In this document: in pieces, positions 1-13,276 of the stretch | Layout of the letters: each line of letters starts with the position of its first letter | How positions within the stretch are numbered: the stretch's first letter is position 1 | Assembly (NCBI RefSeq): GCF_019925205.1 | Contig: NC_083567.1 | Span: 18,228,001-18,292,000, forward strand | From: Metopolophium dirhodum | Taxonomy: Eukaryota > Arthropoda > Insecta > Hemiptera > Aphididae | Direction of reading: 5' to 3' | Length of the DNA: 64,000 bases | Program-made: the position numbers and the translations under genes | Notes under the pieces: generated by a model | What the model was told of the DNA's origin: nothing | The model's input: only the letters and a program-made list of their open reading frames with translations | Databases searched by the model: none

Positions 1-179
1 CCAATAATAAATAAATACTATTTCTATTAATTATTTCTCCTATAACCAATAGCAATCATTTATAAACAAATATTTCCATCATAAATCTCAAAATCCCTGT
101 TTGAGCACTTCTATTAATTGAATGTAGCGTGATGTTATAAAGCCTATGACCTTCCTCAATGAATGGACTATCCAACAAA

Positions 180-366
180 AAAATAATTTTTAAATTCGAA
201 CCAGTATAGCCCCTTACAGCCCTTTTTTAGTAATAAAAAGTAGCCTATGTTTTTTATCAGTATCTAAACTATCTATGTACCAAATTTCATTTAAATCGGT
301 TCTGTAGTTTCGGAGCCTATTCAATACAAACAATCAAATATTTCCTCTTTATAATATTAGTATAGA
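180..366 (+). repeat. Probable non-LTR retrotransposon 3' tail
   Basis: The stretch carries a phrase like 'accaaatttcatttaaatcgg' followed by 'gtagtttcggagcc' and an AT tail ending in 'ataatattagtataga'. This wording is typical of 3' ends of RTE-like or related non-LTR elements in insects. No coding part is visible and no target duplication was found. The bases before it (1-180) are AT-rich with no recognisable feature. Confidence 0.4.
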
Positions 367-3175
367 TGTAGATGAACTTTATCTACCTTTTGGTTTGTTT
401 TCCGCTAAAAATGTATTAAAACAAGATTAGTATTATGCCAAAATTGATATGCTATATTTCTATTTTTTAAAAACAAAATTGAATGATAATATCTATAATG
501 TAACAATAATAATTAATTGGTATTGCCGTATAACGGCATTGGACAATGTGATATAGTTCTTAAATCTTTTACTAGAATAAAAGTAAATTGCTGGAAAAAA
601 TATTTCCACGATACTATAATAAATGGAAAGTTTTATATGGTACAGATTTAAATAATAATTATAATTACATAATTTTGTGTTAGTTTTTAATTTTGATTTA
701 ATGATATTCTATTTATTTTATTTTCTGTAATGATTTGTTAATGTTACTATTAGATTCTGTACGAAGCGATGAATGTATTAATTTTACATTGATGTGTGTG
801 TTTTCTTTTTTTATTTTTGTGTCTGTCATCACCTTTTAGGACAGTAAGTGCTTGGATTCTTCAACAGTAACTTTTCTGATAGGAAAGTGAATCTAGTTGG
901 TATTTTGGGGGTTCAAAAGTAAAAATTTCCCAGTAGTTTTCAAAAACGACGTGTAAAACAAAAGAAAAATTAAGGAAAAACGGGAATTTTTACGCAAAAT
1001 CTGTTTTCGAGAAAATCGATTTTGGTTTTTGGTGTAACTCTAAAACAAATGACCGCAAGGACATGAAATTTTTACTGAATGTTTATATAAGCATTTTCTA
1101 TAGACCATACAATTTTGAAAATATTTTGACTCTTTTTGAGCTGTTTACGGACATTGTCAGTTTTCAATTTTTTTAGTTTTTTTTTTTCTATAAATATCAA
1201 TAAAATTTTATGTGTTGTGTAAAAAAGCTTGAAAATTTAATGGAAGGCTCCTAGGTTATTGTTTCAAAGGCAGATGAAAAAAATTAAAAATCCATAGTCA
1301 CAGTTTTTATTTATGAGCATTTAAAGTTCAAATTTTGACAAAATACGGAAAAATCACGAAAATTAGCAAACAATTTTTGTTGGGTAAAAAAGTGTGAAAA
1401 TTTAATATAAGGCTCCTGATATATTGTTCTAATAGCAGTTGAAAAATATCAAAAATAGATAGGCACAATTTTTTTTTATAAGCATTTAAAGTTCAAATGT
1501 TGACAACATTTATCAAATTTATAATTTATTAATTATTTTGTAGTTAAAAATGTATAAAATGTTTAACTTTTATGGCCAAGGATTGAAAATTTAAAACAAG
1601 GCTCCACGTAATAGGTTATATATAAATTACTTTATTCACAATAATATCATCAAATATACTTGGTAATATCATAGGCTGACTGACCGTTTTCACTCAGAAT
1701 CGTTTTTCTTATACAATGATATTATATCATTGAATTCAAATTTAACACCATCCATTACAGTGACCCACTTGTAACCTACTGTACAGCAGAGTGACATCCA
1801 CTTATCCACCTTTTTTTATTTTGTAAATGTTAGGTTAGGTCATTATGTTTTGTGTTATGGTATTTTAGTTTTTTTGTTCATCGTTATCTGTCTTAATTAT
1901 GTTTAAAAATTACAATCATTTTTATCATGGCGTATAACTTTATTATAACTTTCGAAAGCCTTAAATTGAAAATTATAGGTTAATATTTCAGAAAATGATT
2001 ATAATAACAACTAAAATAGGTGATTTTATATAATTCTAAATAAATCATTATAAAATAATCTAGATGAAATTTATCTACCTTTCGGTTTGCTGTCCTCTAA
2101 AAATATATTAAAACTAGATCAATATTTTGGCAAAATTAATGTTAAATTTCTATCATCTAAAAACAAAATTAATGATAATATTAAAATTGTAACAATAATG
2201 ATTAATTGGTAACGACCTGACATTTGGCAATGGGATATAAATCTTAAATCTTTTGATAAAATAAAAGTAAATGACAGGAAAAAATATTTCTTTTGCTATA
2301 ATAAATGTAGTTAAACGACAGGGAAAAATAGTTCCACGATACCATAATCAATGTACAGAAAAAATTCTATTTTTATATGGTAAAGATTCAAAAAAATTAT
2401 TTCAATTATATAATTTTATGATCGTTATTAATTTTAATTTAATGGTATTCTATTTATTTCATTTGTGCAATGATTTGTTTAATGATACTCCGCATATTTT
2501 GTTAAGATTAGGCCATTATGTTTTGTGTCACGGTCTTTTAGTTTTTTCATTAATCGATTTCTGTTTTAATTACGTATAAAAATGCCTAGAATTTTTGTCA
2601 CGACGTATAATATTATTATAATGTTCGAAAGCCTTAAATTTAAAATTACAGGTTTATATTTCAAAAAAAATGATTATAATAAGAACTAAAATAATATTAT
2701 ATAATTATAAATAAAGAAATATAAAATAATCTAGATGAACTTTATCTACCTTTTGGTTTGCTTTCCGCTAAAAATGTATTAAAACTAGATTAATATTAAG
2801 GCGAAAATTAATGTCGAATTTCTATTATCTAAAAACAAAATTAACGATAATATTAAAAATGTAATAATAATAATTAATTGGTAATGCTGTATAACGACCT
2901 GACATTTGGCAATGGGATATAAATCTTAAATCTTTTGCTAAAATAAAAGTAAATGACAGGCAAAAATATTTCCACGATACCGTAATAAATGGAAAGAATA
3001 AATTCTATTTTTATATGGTACAGATTTAAAAAATAATTTCAATTACATAATTTTGTGATAGTTTTTAATTTTAATTTAAATTTAATAATACTCTATTTAT
3101 TTTATTTTGCGTTACGATATTTCTTATATTTTGTTAAGGTTTAGTTGGGCCATTATGTTTTGTATTTATTAAAAC
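367..3175 (+). repeat. Tandem ~670-bp repeat, three copies
   Basis: Three direct copies start near 367, 2062 and 2732, each opening with 'gatgaacttt atctacc' or a near match and containing 'aaaaacaaaattaa', 'taacgacctgacatttggcaa' and 'ttccacgatacc'. Copy one is split at about 740 by an inserted interspersed element and resumes near 1808. Copy three is cut off near 3175. The open frame at 2271-2579 lies inside copy two, is not kept in the other copies and is not a gene. Confidence 0.7.
741..1808 (+). repeat. Interspersed repeat, copy 1
   Basis: About 1.07 kb inserted in the first ~670-bp unit. It begins near 'attctgtacgaagcgatgaa' and ends near 'gacatccacttatcc'. The host sequence 'aatgtta' occurs on both sides, which fits a short target duplication. 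An inverted relative lies at about 13277-14881 and a partial one at about 55080-55330. There is no open reading frame. The ends are not an obvious inverted repeat, so the class is unknown. Confidence 0.55.
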
Positions 3176-3179
3176 TAGA

Positions 3180-6100
3180 TAATATTATTTCAAAAATTAG
3201 TAACACTGATTATCTAAAATGTATTACTTGAACCACTCAAACAAGACAAAGAAGGCATCTTAGTTTTAATTTTTGATAAAACTCCTTGTTCTAAAAACAA
3301 AATTTTGAGTTAGGTAAATTTCTTTCAAATACAAACAAATATACAGTTTAATTAATACACATGCTTTGTAGGTTTGCACTGCACTTTAATTTGTGAAGTT
3401 TTTCGAGTTATCTTTACCTTTCATTTGTGACGAATTATTGAACAAAATCATTCCGATAAATAGTACTAAAAGTATGACATTAGACTTAAATAACGTTGAA
3501 GACATTTTTTGAGAAGGCTTACGGTTTTTTCACAATATAACGTCACAACTTTTAGTGACAAACAAAAATTTTAAAAGTGTAAGGACTACAGATTTTGATA
3601 AGGCCTTTTGTTTATTCAGTTTTTGTACCTACCTACTGTTGATGTTATTTCTACCATGTTTTCAACGCAGCTGGTTCTAGTCGTGACAAAATACATTTTG
3701 TGCCATTTATTTATAATAACACTATGGCCTAGACCAGGGGTGAGACACCGGCATCCTTCATAGGAATCTTATTTGATTCGCGAATAAAATTTTAAAATTA
3801 AATAATACAAACCTGCACAAACTAATAAATTTTGTTTAACGTCATAATTGTACAAAACGAAATAATATGTCAAAATATTACTGAATTGATTGTATTGTGT
3901 GATCGTCATCGAAAATCAAAACTACCATCAATAAATTGTGTGGTGGAATTCAAATTAAAAAAGGTTGTCAAGTGGGTTCTGCTCTGCTGTACAGTAGTTG
4001 CTGAGTATTTCTATGTAATGGATCTTAGCTATGAAAAGATAAACTTTTATACATTTCTAACTAAAAAATAGTTTACAAAATTTGAAAAAATTATCATGAC
4101 TTTAAATACCTAGCCCATAAAGCTTCGAAATATTTTGAAAATTTCACCGTGTGTGGAAAATGCTAATATAAATGCTAATATAAACATTTAATGAGTCTAC
4201 GGTTATTCATTTTGAAAATACAACAAAATATAAAAATCGACCAATAATTTACAGCTGAATATCAAATGTAGTAAAAATTATAAGTTCAAAGCTCATAAAA
4301 AATAAAGTTCTGCTTAAGTACACTTTTTTTTGTTTGTTATAGGTAGAAAAACATATGCTAAATCTTTTATTAACATTTTTAATCTTAGGTATGAAAAACT
4401 TTTATGAATTTTTGAACTAAATATTGTAATAATGTAGAAACAAGATAAATATAAAAACGTTGCCCGTCGATAGTTATATTAAAATCAGATGTTAAAATAG
4501 TAAAATTACGCTATTACCTTCCTCCAGCTGGTATTCGGAGGGCTCTCGAGATCGTGTATTCGAGAATTAGATCAAATACACCGTAAAATGTAATTTTATG
4601 GAAAAAAACACATATAATGTATTAACTGCAATCAATATAAAATATTATATTATATGTCTTACCTGATTCGCAGTTGTTTGTAGATAATATTGTAAGAGTT
4701 TTAGATTTTAGATGAAACAAAGTAATACTTCAAATACACAAATTGAATTAAAGAACGCACTGATTATTGCTCGCATAAGGAGTCCAGTTGTCGCTCGTCG
4801 AAATCGGTTTTTTGAGACTTGATGGGTTGTTACTCTGGTGGTTAATGCTCATGCACTGGTTTAAGGGACGACACGGATATGCCGACCAAAGAGTAGTAGG
4901 CGGTTTTTATCAAAGGTTTTTGTATTTCCCCGACCTAGATTTCTCTTCGCCGGCAAAGACCTTCTTGTCGGTGACAATAGTTTTATTGAGGATGACCAAT
5001 TTCTACGAACGACAGTCTGGCCGTTATTTATTATTCTGTAAGATTTTAGTTTATTTATTATAATGGTGTGTGAGCATATCATTACAATATAAAATTTCTT
5101 ATGGCTTTTAATTGCTGAAAAAGTTTCAAAATTGTTTGAAAATATTATGAATAATGGCGTTTTAACATTTAGTAAAAATATCAAGTATCTAGGTTCATTT
5201 GTTTTTAAATTACAACAAATTATCAAAAATTGATTGATGAAAATTCAATATCGTAAAAATAGTCTTAATGTAATGGTTAAAAAATAATCCTTAAAATACT
5301 GCTAGTTAATGAAACCCTAATTCTGTAATATTTAAGGAACCGGAACCGAAAAATCATAATGGTTTCAAGGCCTGGTTATTATGCATGTATTATTGTAATG
5401 TTGGTTTTGCAATGCGCAATCATTAGGCAAAATACGTACACACATAACTATAGTAATATTATAAGCACTATATATTATGCAAATAACGGTATATGTGTAA
5501 CTGCCTGCTTAACACGACGCATCATTTTTATTTTCATTATTCAGTGCTCGAATAGGGGGGTGGGCGCAGGGGGAAGAAGTTACCCCTTTCTTCAATTATT
5601 TGAGAGCACCTCTTCTAACGTAAAACTATAATACCAATGAATCAACAATCAACTGCATGACTATAAAAATGTCAAATGTTTTTGGCAAGTCTCAGACGTT
5701 ACTACGTTATTATACGTATTCACTCACAAAACATATCATCATTATTAAATTTGAATCTAGTTGTTTAGTTTTTGTATTAAATAATCAAGTCTCAAATTCT
5801 GATTGTTTGAATTTTAAAGTTAAAGACGATATTCTCAAATACTTATATTATTCAATTTAAGGAGCATCCTGTGGTGGTCTAACTGTAGTTTTTTAAATGA
5901 GAATTATTTTAGTGAAAATGTTGACGTATTATTTTAGTCATAATTTGAACGAAGAGTTTCTAAGTTATTATACTTTGAACAATAAATGATAATACTTTAT
6001 TAAATGGATATTATTTACCTACTTTTATTTTGAAAATTATTAGTTCAAAATTATTTAGTAGTATTAAAAAAAATGTCTGAGTATACTACCTGACCAAGTA

Positions 6101-6230
6101 GTGATTTACTATCAACTAATAGTGTATATTGCATAATTAATTATAATTACCAATATCGTATCCATTTATAAAGTACCTACCTTTTCAATAAACAATATCG
6201 TCTATAATATAAAAAAGTTAGTGGTGTCAT
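3180..6230 (+). repeat. Segmental duplication, copy 1
   Basis: This stretch matches about 15611-19660 in the same order and orientation. Shared landmarks are 'gaagtttttcgagttatc', 'aacaaaatcattccgat', 'ttcaacgcagctggttctag', 'gcgcaatcattaggcaaaat' and 'ctatcaactaata'. The copies differ by many substitutions and small indels. Short open frames within it (3832-4071, 4788-5063, 5359-5631, 5657-5860) are not kept in the second copy, so I do not call genes. The bases from 6230 to 7470 are AT-rich with nothing recognisable. Confidence 0.7.
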
Positions 6231-7471
6231 GGGACAGCCGGTAGAAACGAAGTTTCTTTACCAACCAATATTATAGATTACAAATACATTTTAGCGGAAC
6301 TATTAAAAAAAAAGTAAATATCAATAAATAAATGTGAAAAATGAATAAAAATAAAAATGATTATTATTACTATTTAATTACTATTATATGAATCATATTC
6401 AATAATAGAAATTACAGGCCTGTGATAACTGAAATATGATACGTATGTTAGTGATGTAATTTTTTCCAAATATCTTGAAAATACTGCATCGATAGTGGCA
6501 TCATCTCTCGTTGTAGATTTTGCTGGATTGTTTATCAAGTGTAAATATTTAATGTAACCATAAGGAAAGTTTTAAAAGTTTCTGATTTCTTATCATTAAA
6601 ATTGATGTTAAAGTCACCAAACTGTTATAATTTATAAATTATAATAATTATAAATGCATAAAATGCAGACCTAATTAGGCTGTTTCAAGTTATCACGTTA
6701 TACCGCTTTCTATTACCTAATCTATACCAAACGCGACGCACAAAAAAAAATGTAATTACGGCAAAGGTAATGGACTATGCAGGGATATATGCAACAATCA
6801 GATTATTCTACAAAAACAATTCCATGAAATAAAAATGTTTACGCGTCATGCAAGGAGGTTATAACATGTATATAACCTAACCAAAAGTGTATGTTTTGTA
6901 AGGACCGTGGCATAGATTTCAGTGTCTGGTTGTACAGGGAATAGTCACGTGATATGCGCGACACCCGCACTTATGAGGATTTCCACTTTACATGTACTTA
7001 TATATACTTATTACTTATATATTTTATTAATTATAATAATTATGAATGCATAATATACGTATGTAGTGATTTATTACCAATAATTATATTCTCAATATAC
7101 GCAAGATATTTATAACCTATCAATCGTGGACTGTCCCTCCAACTTACCGCTTTGTTTTGTTCCATCCTACCGATCGATCTAATAATGCGATAATATTTCA
7201 GAGAACTGATCTGAATTTGTTAGAATGTCTTTTTGAGATCAGTCAGTCCACATTTTAAGATTTCTGCTTTAAATTCCGAATAAATCCCGAATAATCAACG
7301 TTTGAAAATTCCGAAGTTTCAAAATATTCAAGCTAAATTATTAAAAGTTGGGGGGAGGGGGATGAAATTGGGAAAGTTATCATGAAGCGAAATTGCGTGT
7401 AATATAGGTTCCCTTATGCCTTTTAGTATGTAAACACAAATCTCTTCCTCTTTCGTATTTTTGTCTACTTG

Positions 7472-8042
7472 ACTACTAAATATGTATAGTAAAAATAAAC
7501 ATAATTTTGAAAATGAGAATAGAGATCCCAGTACGAGAACTTTTCCCGATTAACATTTAAGGGGGCTGCAGCCGATGAAAATAAAGTGACTTTTAGACCA
7601 ATAAGCTAGACAAAACTGGAAGATTTTGGTTTGGCAGATTTTAATTTCGAAAACGGATTATGATTGATCAACAAGTTTACTAGGGAATGAATGAGGTGGT
7701 TTTGAATATTCCAATTATTGTTAGTATCATAATGAATAATATAAATACAAAAATATTATATTTTTCGATATTTTTATTCTTGGATATCACATCTGAAAAA
7801 AAAATATTCAAAATCGCCTCGATCATTCCCTAGTAAACTTGTTGATCAATCATAATCCATTTTCAAAATTAAAATCTGTCAAACCAAATTCTTCCAGTTT
7901 TGTCTAGCATATTGGTCTAAAAGTCACTTTATTTTCATCAGCTGCAGCCCCCTTAAATATTAATCAGGAAAAGTTCTCGTACTAGGATCTCTATTCTCAT
8001 TTACAAAATTATGTTTATTTTTACTATACATATTTAGTTTAC
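7472..8042. repeat. Foldback element, ~250-bp inverted arms
   Basis: The left arm (about 7472-7722) and right arm (about 7790-8042) are reverse complements at roughly 93-95 percent by eye. Landmarks are 'gagaatagagatcc', 'aagggggctgcagc' and 'gttgatcaatcataatcc'. The spacer is about 70 bp and AT-rich. No open frame and no convincing target duplication are visible. A transcript through it would fold into a long hairpin. Confidence 0.85.
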
Positions 8043-8559
8043 CTTAGGCACTGGATGGTTGTTGTTCCTTGAGATATATATAGTAAAAAGCAACACTGGA
8101 CAGATTTGGGAGGGTGATCAATAAAGTTTAAAAATAAGTGGATGCTTGGTAGTTTTGTGTAAAACATTGGTTACTCGACGTACTGATTAGCCAATACCCG
8201 TGATGGGAATTCCTACCTCATCAATTGTGGATGTACGTACGGAACGTAGGTTACAAATGATAATGGGAAAGGTGTAGATATAAGTAATTAACATAGGTAT
8301 TTTGAAGTTTCAATAAAATATTTTATTTTTTGAACAAATAAAAATATATAAATTAACAAAACGATGGATTATTTAATTAGTAATTACACCTAAAACATTG
8401 ATATATTTATATATAGTAAAATAAATAATATATTTCAATAATAATGTTTAAGTTAAATTAACAGTATTGTTATATCATTGATATAACATACGAAAAAAAA
8501 ATATGCTATTATTTTTGTAAAGTTACTATTACTAAATAATGTAGAACTGTAGTAATTTA
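8043..8559. other. AT-rich intergenic, nothing recognised
   Basis: No open frame, repeat or RNA gene that I can support. It contains A/T runs and short TA tracts only. Confidence 0.6.
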
Positions 8560-8960
8560 TGGATTCTATTTCGAATCTATAGATTAGTATTTTGGAAAAT
8601 AAGTATAATAATAAATAAAATAATGTATTATATTAAACAAAAAAATATAATATAGAATGAGAAAAATGTTTTCAACTTTATAATAGGTATACTTGTATGA
8701 TGTTTTTCATTTAGTCGTTAGCAACTGAAGTTAGCCAGCACCACAACCACCCCCACTTCCACAACTCGTACCACTGAAAAAATGTATTTTATGTTTTTTA
8801 GAATCAAAACGTACAACACAACTTTTATGTTTATCGTCATTTATAAATTATAACTAAAACGTTGTATAGACATTTTGCGTTTATCGTTGAAGATGTATAA
8901 TTAAAAAGTATTAAATATTTAAAATAAAACGGACGTTACTTAAACTCACCTCCAACCTAA
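8560..8960 (-). repeat. Duplicated block with Gly/Cys-rich exon candidate, copy 1
   Basis: On the minus strand, after a pyrimidine tract and CAG near 8776, a short frame encodes SGTSCGSGGGCGAG and then a stop near 8730. A related block lies at 11935-12370, with shared flanks such as 'atagacattttgcg' and 'aaataaaacggacgttac'. This could be the last exon of a small Gly/Cys-rich secreted-type protein gene, or chance coding within a repeat. I found no upstream exons with a start codon. Confidence 0.3.
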
Positions 8961-9189
8961 TCAATAATTAATACTTCCCAACTACTTCACATATAGATCA
9001 GATCGCTCCTCACTTGAAAGTCATCTGGAGGCACAGTTATTCTGATTAATCGAAAAATACCCCTTCCAAAAGTCAAACTTAACACCCTTGTAGACTCCAC
9101 AACAGTTAATATAAAAATAGGAAATACCATGACTCATATATCTTCCGTATACAAAAATCCCAAATAAAAGTCTTGCGATCAGCGATCTC

Positions 9190-10725
9190 GATTTATTAAC
9201 TAACCAACCACCAGCCTCTATTCATAATCGCCGGTGACATAAACGCAACAAATATCAACTGGCTCTGTCATAACACTTCAGGCATCACTTTATATGGAAT
9301 CCATAAAACACATACGTACTTTGTGCTTTGGAGTCACTCACCCACTTTTCGGGAAACCCCAAACACAGGCCAGATAGCTTAGACATAGCTTTGGTAAACC
9401 TCCCAAATATTATCTAACCCATGACTAACATCAACGATCAATTCTCAAAACATAAATCTATAATATTAGAAATCAACGCAACTCCAGTATCAAATCTACC
9501 ACCAACATCATCGACAAAAACCGATTGGAATAAATTCTACCAAGAACTCTCCAAAGACAGAACTGTTCTTTGGGGAATTACCCGTTTGCGCCAAAATAAA
9601 AAAGGATGTTTTTCGCGACAGTCTATTTGCGCCAAATTTACGTGTCTAAACATTTTACATTAACGATTTGGTTTAATTATTATATTTTAATTTTTAAAGA
9701 CACGGCGTAGGTACGTTGTAACACTAATTATCTTGTAAATTGTAACTCATAATAAAGTTATTTTTATAAGCTTATAGATTTAAAATGTTTGTATAATATA
9801 CATATTATTGTGCAGGCAGACTGAAAACAAGTTTTATATCAGTACTATATTATGTACGATGTAGGTACCTCCGTTATTCGTCAAATCATCGAATATAAGA
9901 ACGATCGCAGTGTGATTTTATCAGACATTCCAAACATTCATAACGTTAATCTACATTACACACCTAAGAAATATTGTAGTCCGTATTTTGTTAAGTTTAA
10001 TTAAGAAAAATGGAATTTACGACAAGCAAAAGAGGGAAACAAATGGTTGTAGTCAAAAGTATATATTGGCTATGTATTGTCTATATTTACTACCTATATT
10101 GTGCTATGTGTATTATTGATATTAATATTGACTATGATTTGAAAAAAAAATGTATAAATGATTATTATTTGAAACAAAATGTGTGACAAAAAAAAAAATT
10201 ATTTTATTATAATTTATAACAAATGTGTAACTATTATTATAACTATTATTACCAATAGCATATCATTTAAAAATATTATTGACTATGATTCAAAATAAAA
10301 GTGTATTATTACTATTAAAATATTAAATTTAAAATTTAAATTGATTACTTATTAATTGTTATTATGCTGTAAAATTCGTGTCTTTAAAATATATGAATTA
10401 AACCAAGTTATCAATGTAAAATATTTATAAACAGGTAAATTTGACGCAAATAGGCTGTCTCAAAAAACATACTTTTTTCATTTTGGCGCAAGTAGGCGAT
10501 ACCCGTTCTTTGTAATCATTGCAACAGCGTCAACGACATCGAAAGCGAAATAGCCGATCAAACAAATATCAATCTCATGACAATAAAAAATTACACATTC
10601 ACCAGTAAACCCCAAAAACGCCCTGATCTCCCACAAGATATCTTCCTTGAAATTGAAACCAAAAGAATACTACGTAAACTCTGGCAAAGAACTCAAGACC
10701 CAATATACAAAAAGTGAACAACGAA
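9190..10725 (+). pseudogene. Decayed Jockey-like non-LTR retrotransposon, endonuclease region
   Basis: Frames between 9190 and 9572 and between 10513 and 10725 belong to one retrotransposon ORF2-like pseudogene. The stretch near 9220 encodes IIAGDINATNINW, matching the GD-N motif of the apurinic-type endonuclease of Jockey-like elements, and further on a P-N-x-G-Q-I stretch near the end of that domain. Stops and frameshifts follow. A 932-bp MITE splits the remnant at 9573. No reverse transcriptase domain follows, so the copy is truncated as well as mutated. The class assignment rests on this endonuclease-like stretch and is moderately sure. Confidence 0.65.
9573..10504. mobile_element. MITE with ~90-bp imperfect TIRs and 8-bp TSD
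   Basis: Both ends read GGG(A/T)AT followed by near-identical inverted sequence containing 'TTGCGCCAAAAT' and 'TATTTGCG(C/T)CAAATTTAC'. The flanks GTTCTTTG at 9565-9572 and 10505-10512 are an exact 8-bp target duplication, and removing the element rejoins the LINE remnant. There is no coding capacity. An 8-bp duplication fits hAT or P superfamilies, and the GGG start does not settle which. Confidence 0.9.
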
Positions 10726-11680
10726 CAAAGCACATACCTATGAAAGAAACCTCCTTATTTTCTTTCAATAAATTATTTCAATCATAATCGTCACATACTC
10801 ACAACACACATATTATACTTAAACCTGTCAATTTACCAATTATATTATTATCTGTACTGTCGTATTATATTTAAGATTAACAGTAAGGTAATACAAAATA
10901 TTATTATACTATTTAAATCCTTAACGTATGTATATAATAATTGTAACTGGGTTCGCCCGTTTAAAATATATAAATAAGTAAATAAACCACCGAAATCAAG
11001 AATGGGACAAATTTTCAAGAACATTAAACCTAAAAGACAATTCCATACTCAAATTAAACCGTGGACTGGTACTCAAAACCCCGGCCAACATACCCCTAAC
11101 GAGCGACCACTAGCCACGAGACCAGATCAATGACCGACGACCGAATACCAGCTGCCTAGACAAACTTTGGACGAACAGCGACCGCGATTGTGACTGCATC
11201 GGATGACGTTTAGCGAGTGCCTATCCGGCACGACTGATGGTGGACCAAGACTTAACGATTATCGACTATTGTATCTCGTCTTATTTTAGACACCTGACAT
11301 GTCACGTATAGGATATTCGACCACGATTCCACGTCCGAAAATAAGAACAGCGAAGCTCAACGCGACCTCCTATTTCCCAGCCGGCAGGCTGAACCCATCG
11401 AGCACTCACGTGGGAAGCAGTCAAATTACTGTTTTCGGGGGAACCAATAAATAAAGTCCTCTCAAGCACGCCTGCTCAGGCTATCCTAGCTAAATCCTGG
11501 AGCAGACATCACTTGTTTAAGCGGTTCTCACAGGGCTGAACGTTACACACCGAACTCTGTTAAGCCAGCATAATTTATTCCCTTCATATTGTAAGTAAAA
11601 CTCTGCGGGACCATCGTTCGTCAAGCCACCCAATGGTATCGTTGAACGATCAGCACCCCACTACCCATACTTTGTAGATA
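10726..11680. other. GC-richer unclassified stretch
   Basis: From about 11090 to 11680 the DNA is clearly richer in G+C than its surroundings and has 'aataaataaagtcc', which looks like a polyadenylation region. No long open frame exists on either strand. It may be the untranslated end or LTR of a retroelement, but I could not find a matching second copy, primer site or inverted TG...CA pair. Confidence 0.35.
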
Positions 11681-11934
11681 AATAAATTGTATGAATAGAA
11701 ATAATCAACCTTTATAATTGACTAACAATACAGCGTTTAGTCATTTAGAAGCGTACCTGTAGTGTACACCGTTTCAGTTAGTAGGTACTTACCTATTGGT
11801 AAGACAGGAAAAATACGAGCAGTTTTACGTGCTCTTAATAAAAGTTTAATGACCAATTTAGATATCATATTCTTATATGATGTGGTTACGAAAGCAGGGG
11901 ATAATGACGTAATGTTAAATTTAAATTGTCTATA

Positions 11935-12370
11935 AACTAAATTAATGAAGTTGAATTTAGTACCATCCAGCTCCACATCCACCTCCTGAACCGAAAATGT
12001 GAAAACTCTGTAAAATATATATCGAATCTATAGATGAAAATAATTACCAATAAATTTAATATTTTGGAAAAACAATTATAATAATAAATAAAATAATGTG
12101 TGTATAATAATAAATAAATATAATAAAACATAGTAGAACTTAATTACCTCAGAGCCACCTGAAAAAAAATGTTTTTATTACGTTATTATTATTTATTAAA
12201 ATTAAAACGTTGCACAACTCTTGCAGTGTTTACTGTTAATTATAATTAAAATATTGAACAAGTTTTGCGAAATCGTTATTTGGAACTAAAACTATATAGA
12301 CATTTTGCGATTATCATTGTAGATATATAATTAAAAAGTATTGGATGTTTAAATAAAACGGACGTTACCT
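11935..12370 (-). repeat. Duplicated block with Gly/Cys-rich exon candidate, copy 2
   Basis: Relative of the 8560-8960 block. On the minus strand a CAG near 11985 is followed by a frame reading GGCGAGWY and a stop near 11960. A possible 11-base microexon (GTGGCTCTGAG between CAG and GTAATT, about 12149-12159) lies upstream, but its phase does not join cleanly with the next exon. Treat as a diverged copy of an unknown short exon. From 12370 to 13220 I see nothing coding. Confidence 0.25.
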
Positions 12371-13276
12371 ATTAATAGGCTATAATAGATACCCGGACGT
12401 TTTGTCTCTGTCTTACTAATGCATTTTATAGAACATTTTTCGTTAAGAAAAATCCTTCTTATTTTATATTTTTTTTTTCATATAAAAATTATCCGATCAG
12501 AACATCAGTTTAATTTTGTATTTTTATTTATTTTATTTTATTTTATTTTGTTTTTATTACAACACGGGATATAGGTACCCAAGTCCCAAATCAATATAAG
12601 GCAGTAGGTAAATACATAAAAAATAGAATACATATAATTACATAACACTGTCGTATACGCAGATCACGGACGTACACAAAAAACAAACGAACAGTAATAT
12701 AAGCACTTTATTATACTCGGATGCCCAGTGGTAATCGATTCACTCGATCACCACACTCTTCCCCCTTTTCTGTTTTTACATGTTCCTTATATCTTAAACT
12801 TAAAATCGAAAACTATCGAAAAATATCGATTATACTTAATTGTTATTGTATTGCATTATTGTTGTCTTAACCTAGTTACCTGTAATATGTTTAATGTTTA
12901 ACATCGAATTGTTTTCTTAACCTAGTTTTTACATACCTACTAACATTTCTTATTACTACATCCTTTTAACTTCTTCTTGTATTAATAAGCGTTTAATATA
13001 ACAACACGTACAAAATAATTAAACTAGTCGAGTTGGTGGATCATTATTTGCTTTACTCATCATTCTATGTAATGGTTAATTTTTTGAATAACAGGTGTTA
13101 CATAATGGTAGGTAAAGAAAACAAATAGATACATGTGGCCATAACCGAGCAGTATGACATGCTCTCAAAAAAAGATATTTTGATATTTTGACGTCATAAT
13201 TATGACGAGGGTCACGGGATAAGGTGGTAATGTTAAATTTCTATTTTCTAAAACAAAATTAACAATAATACTAAAA

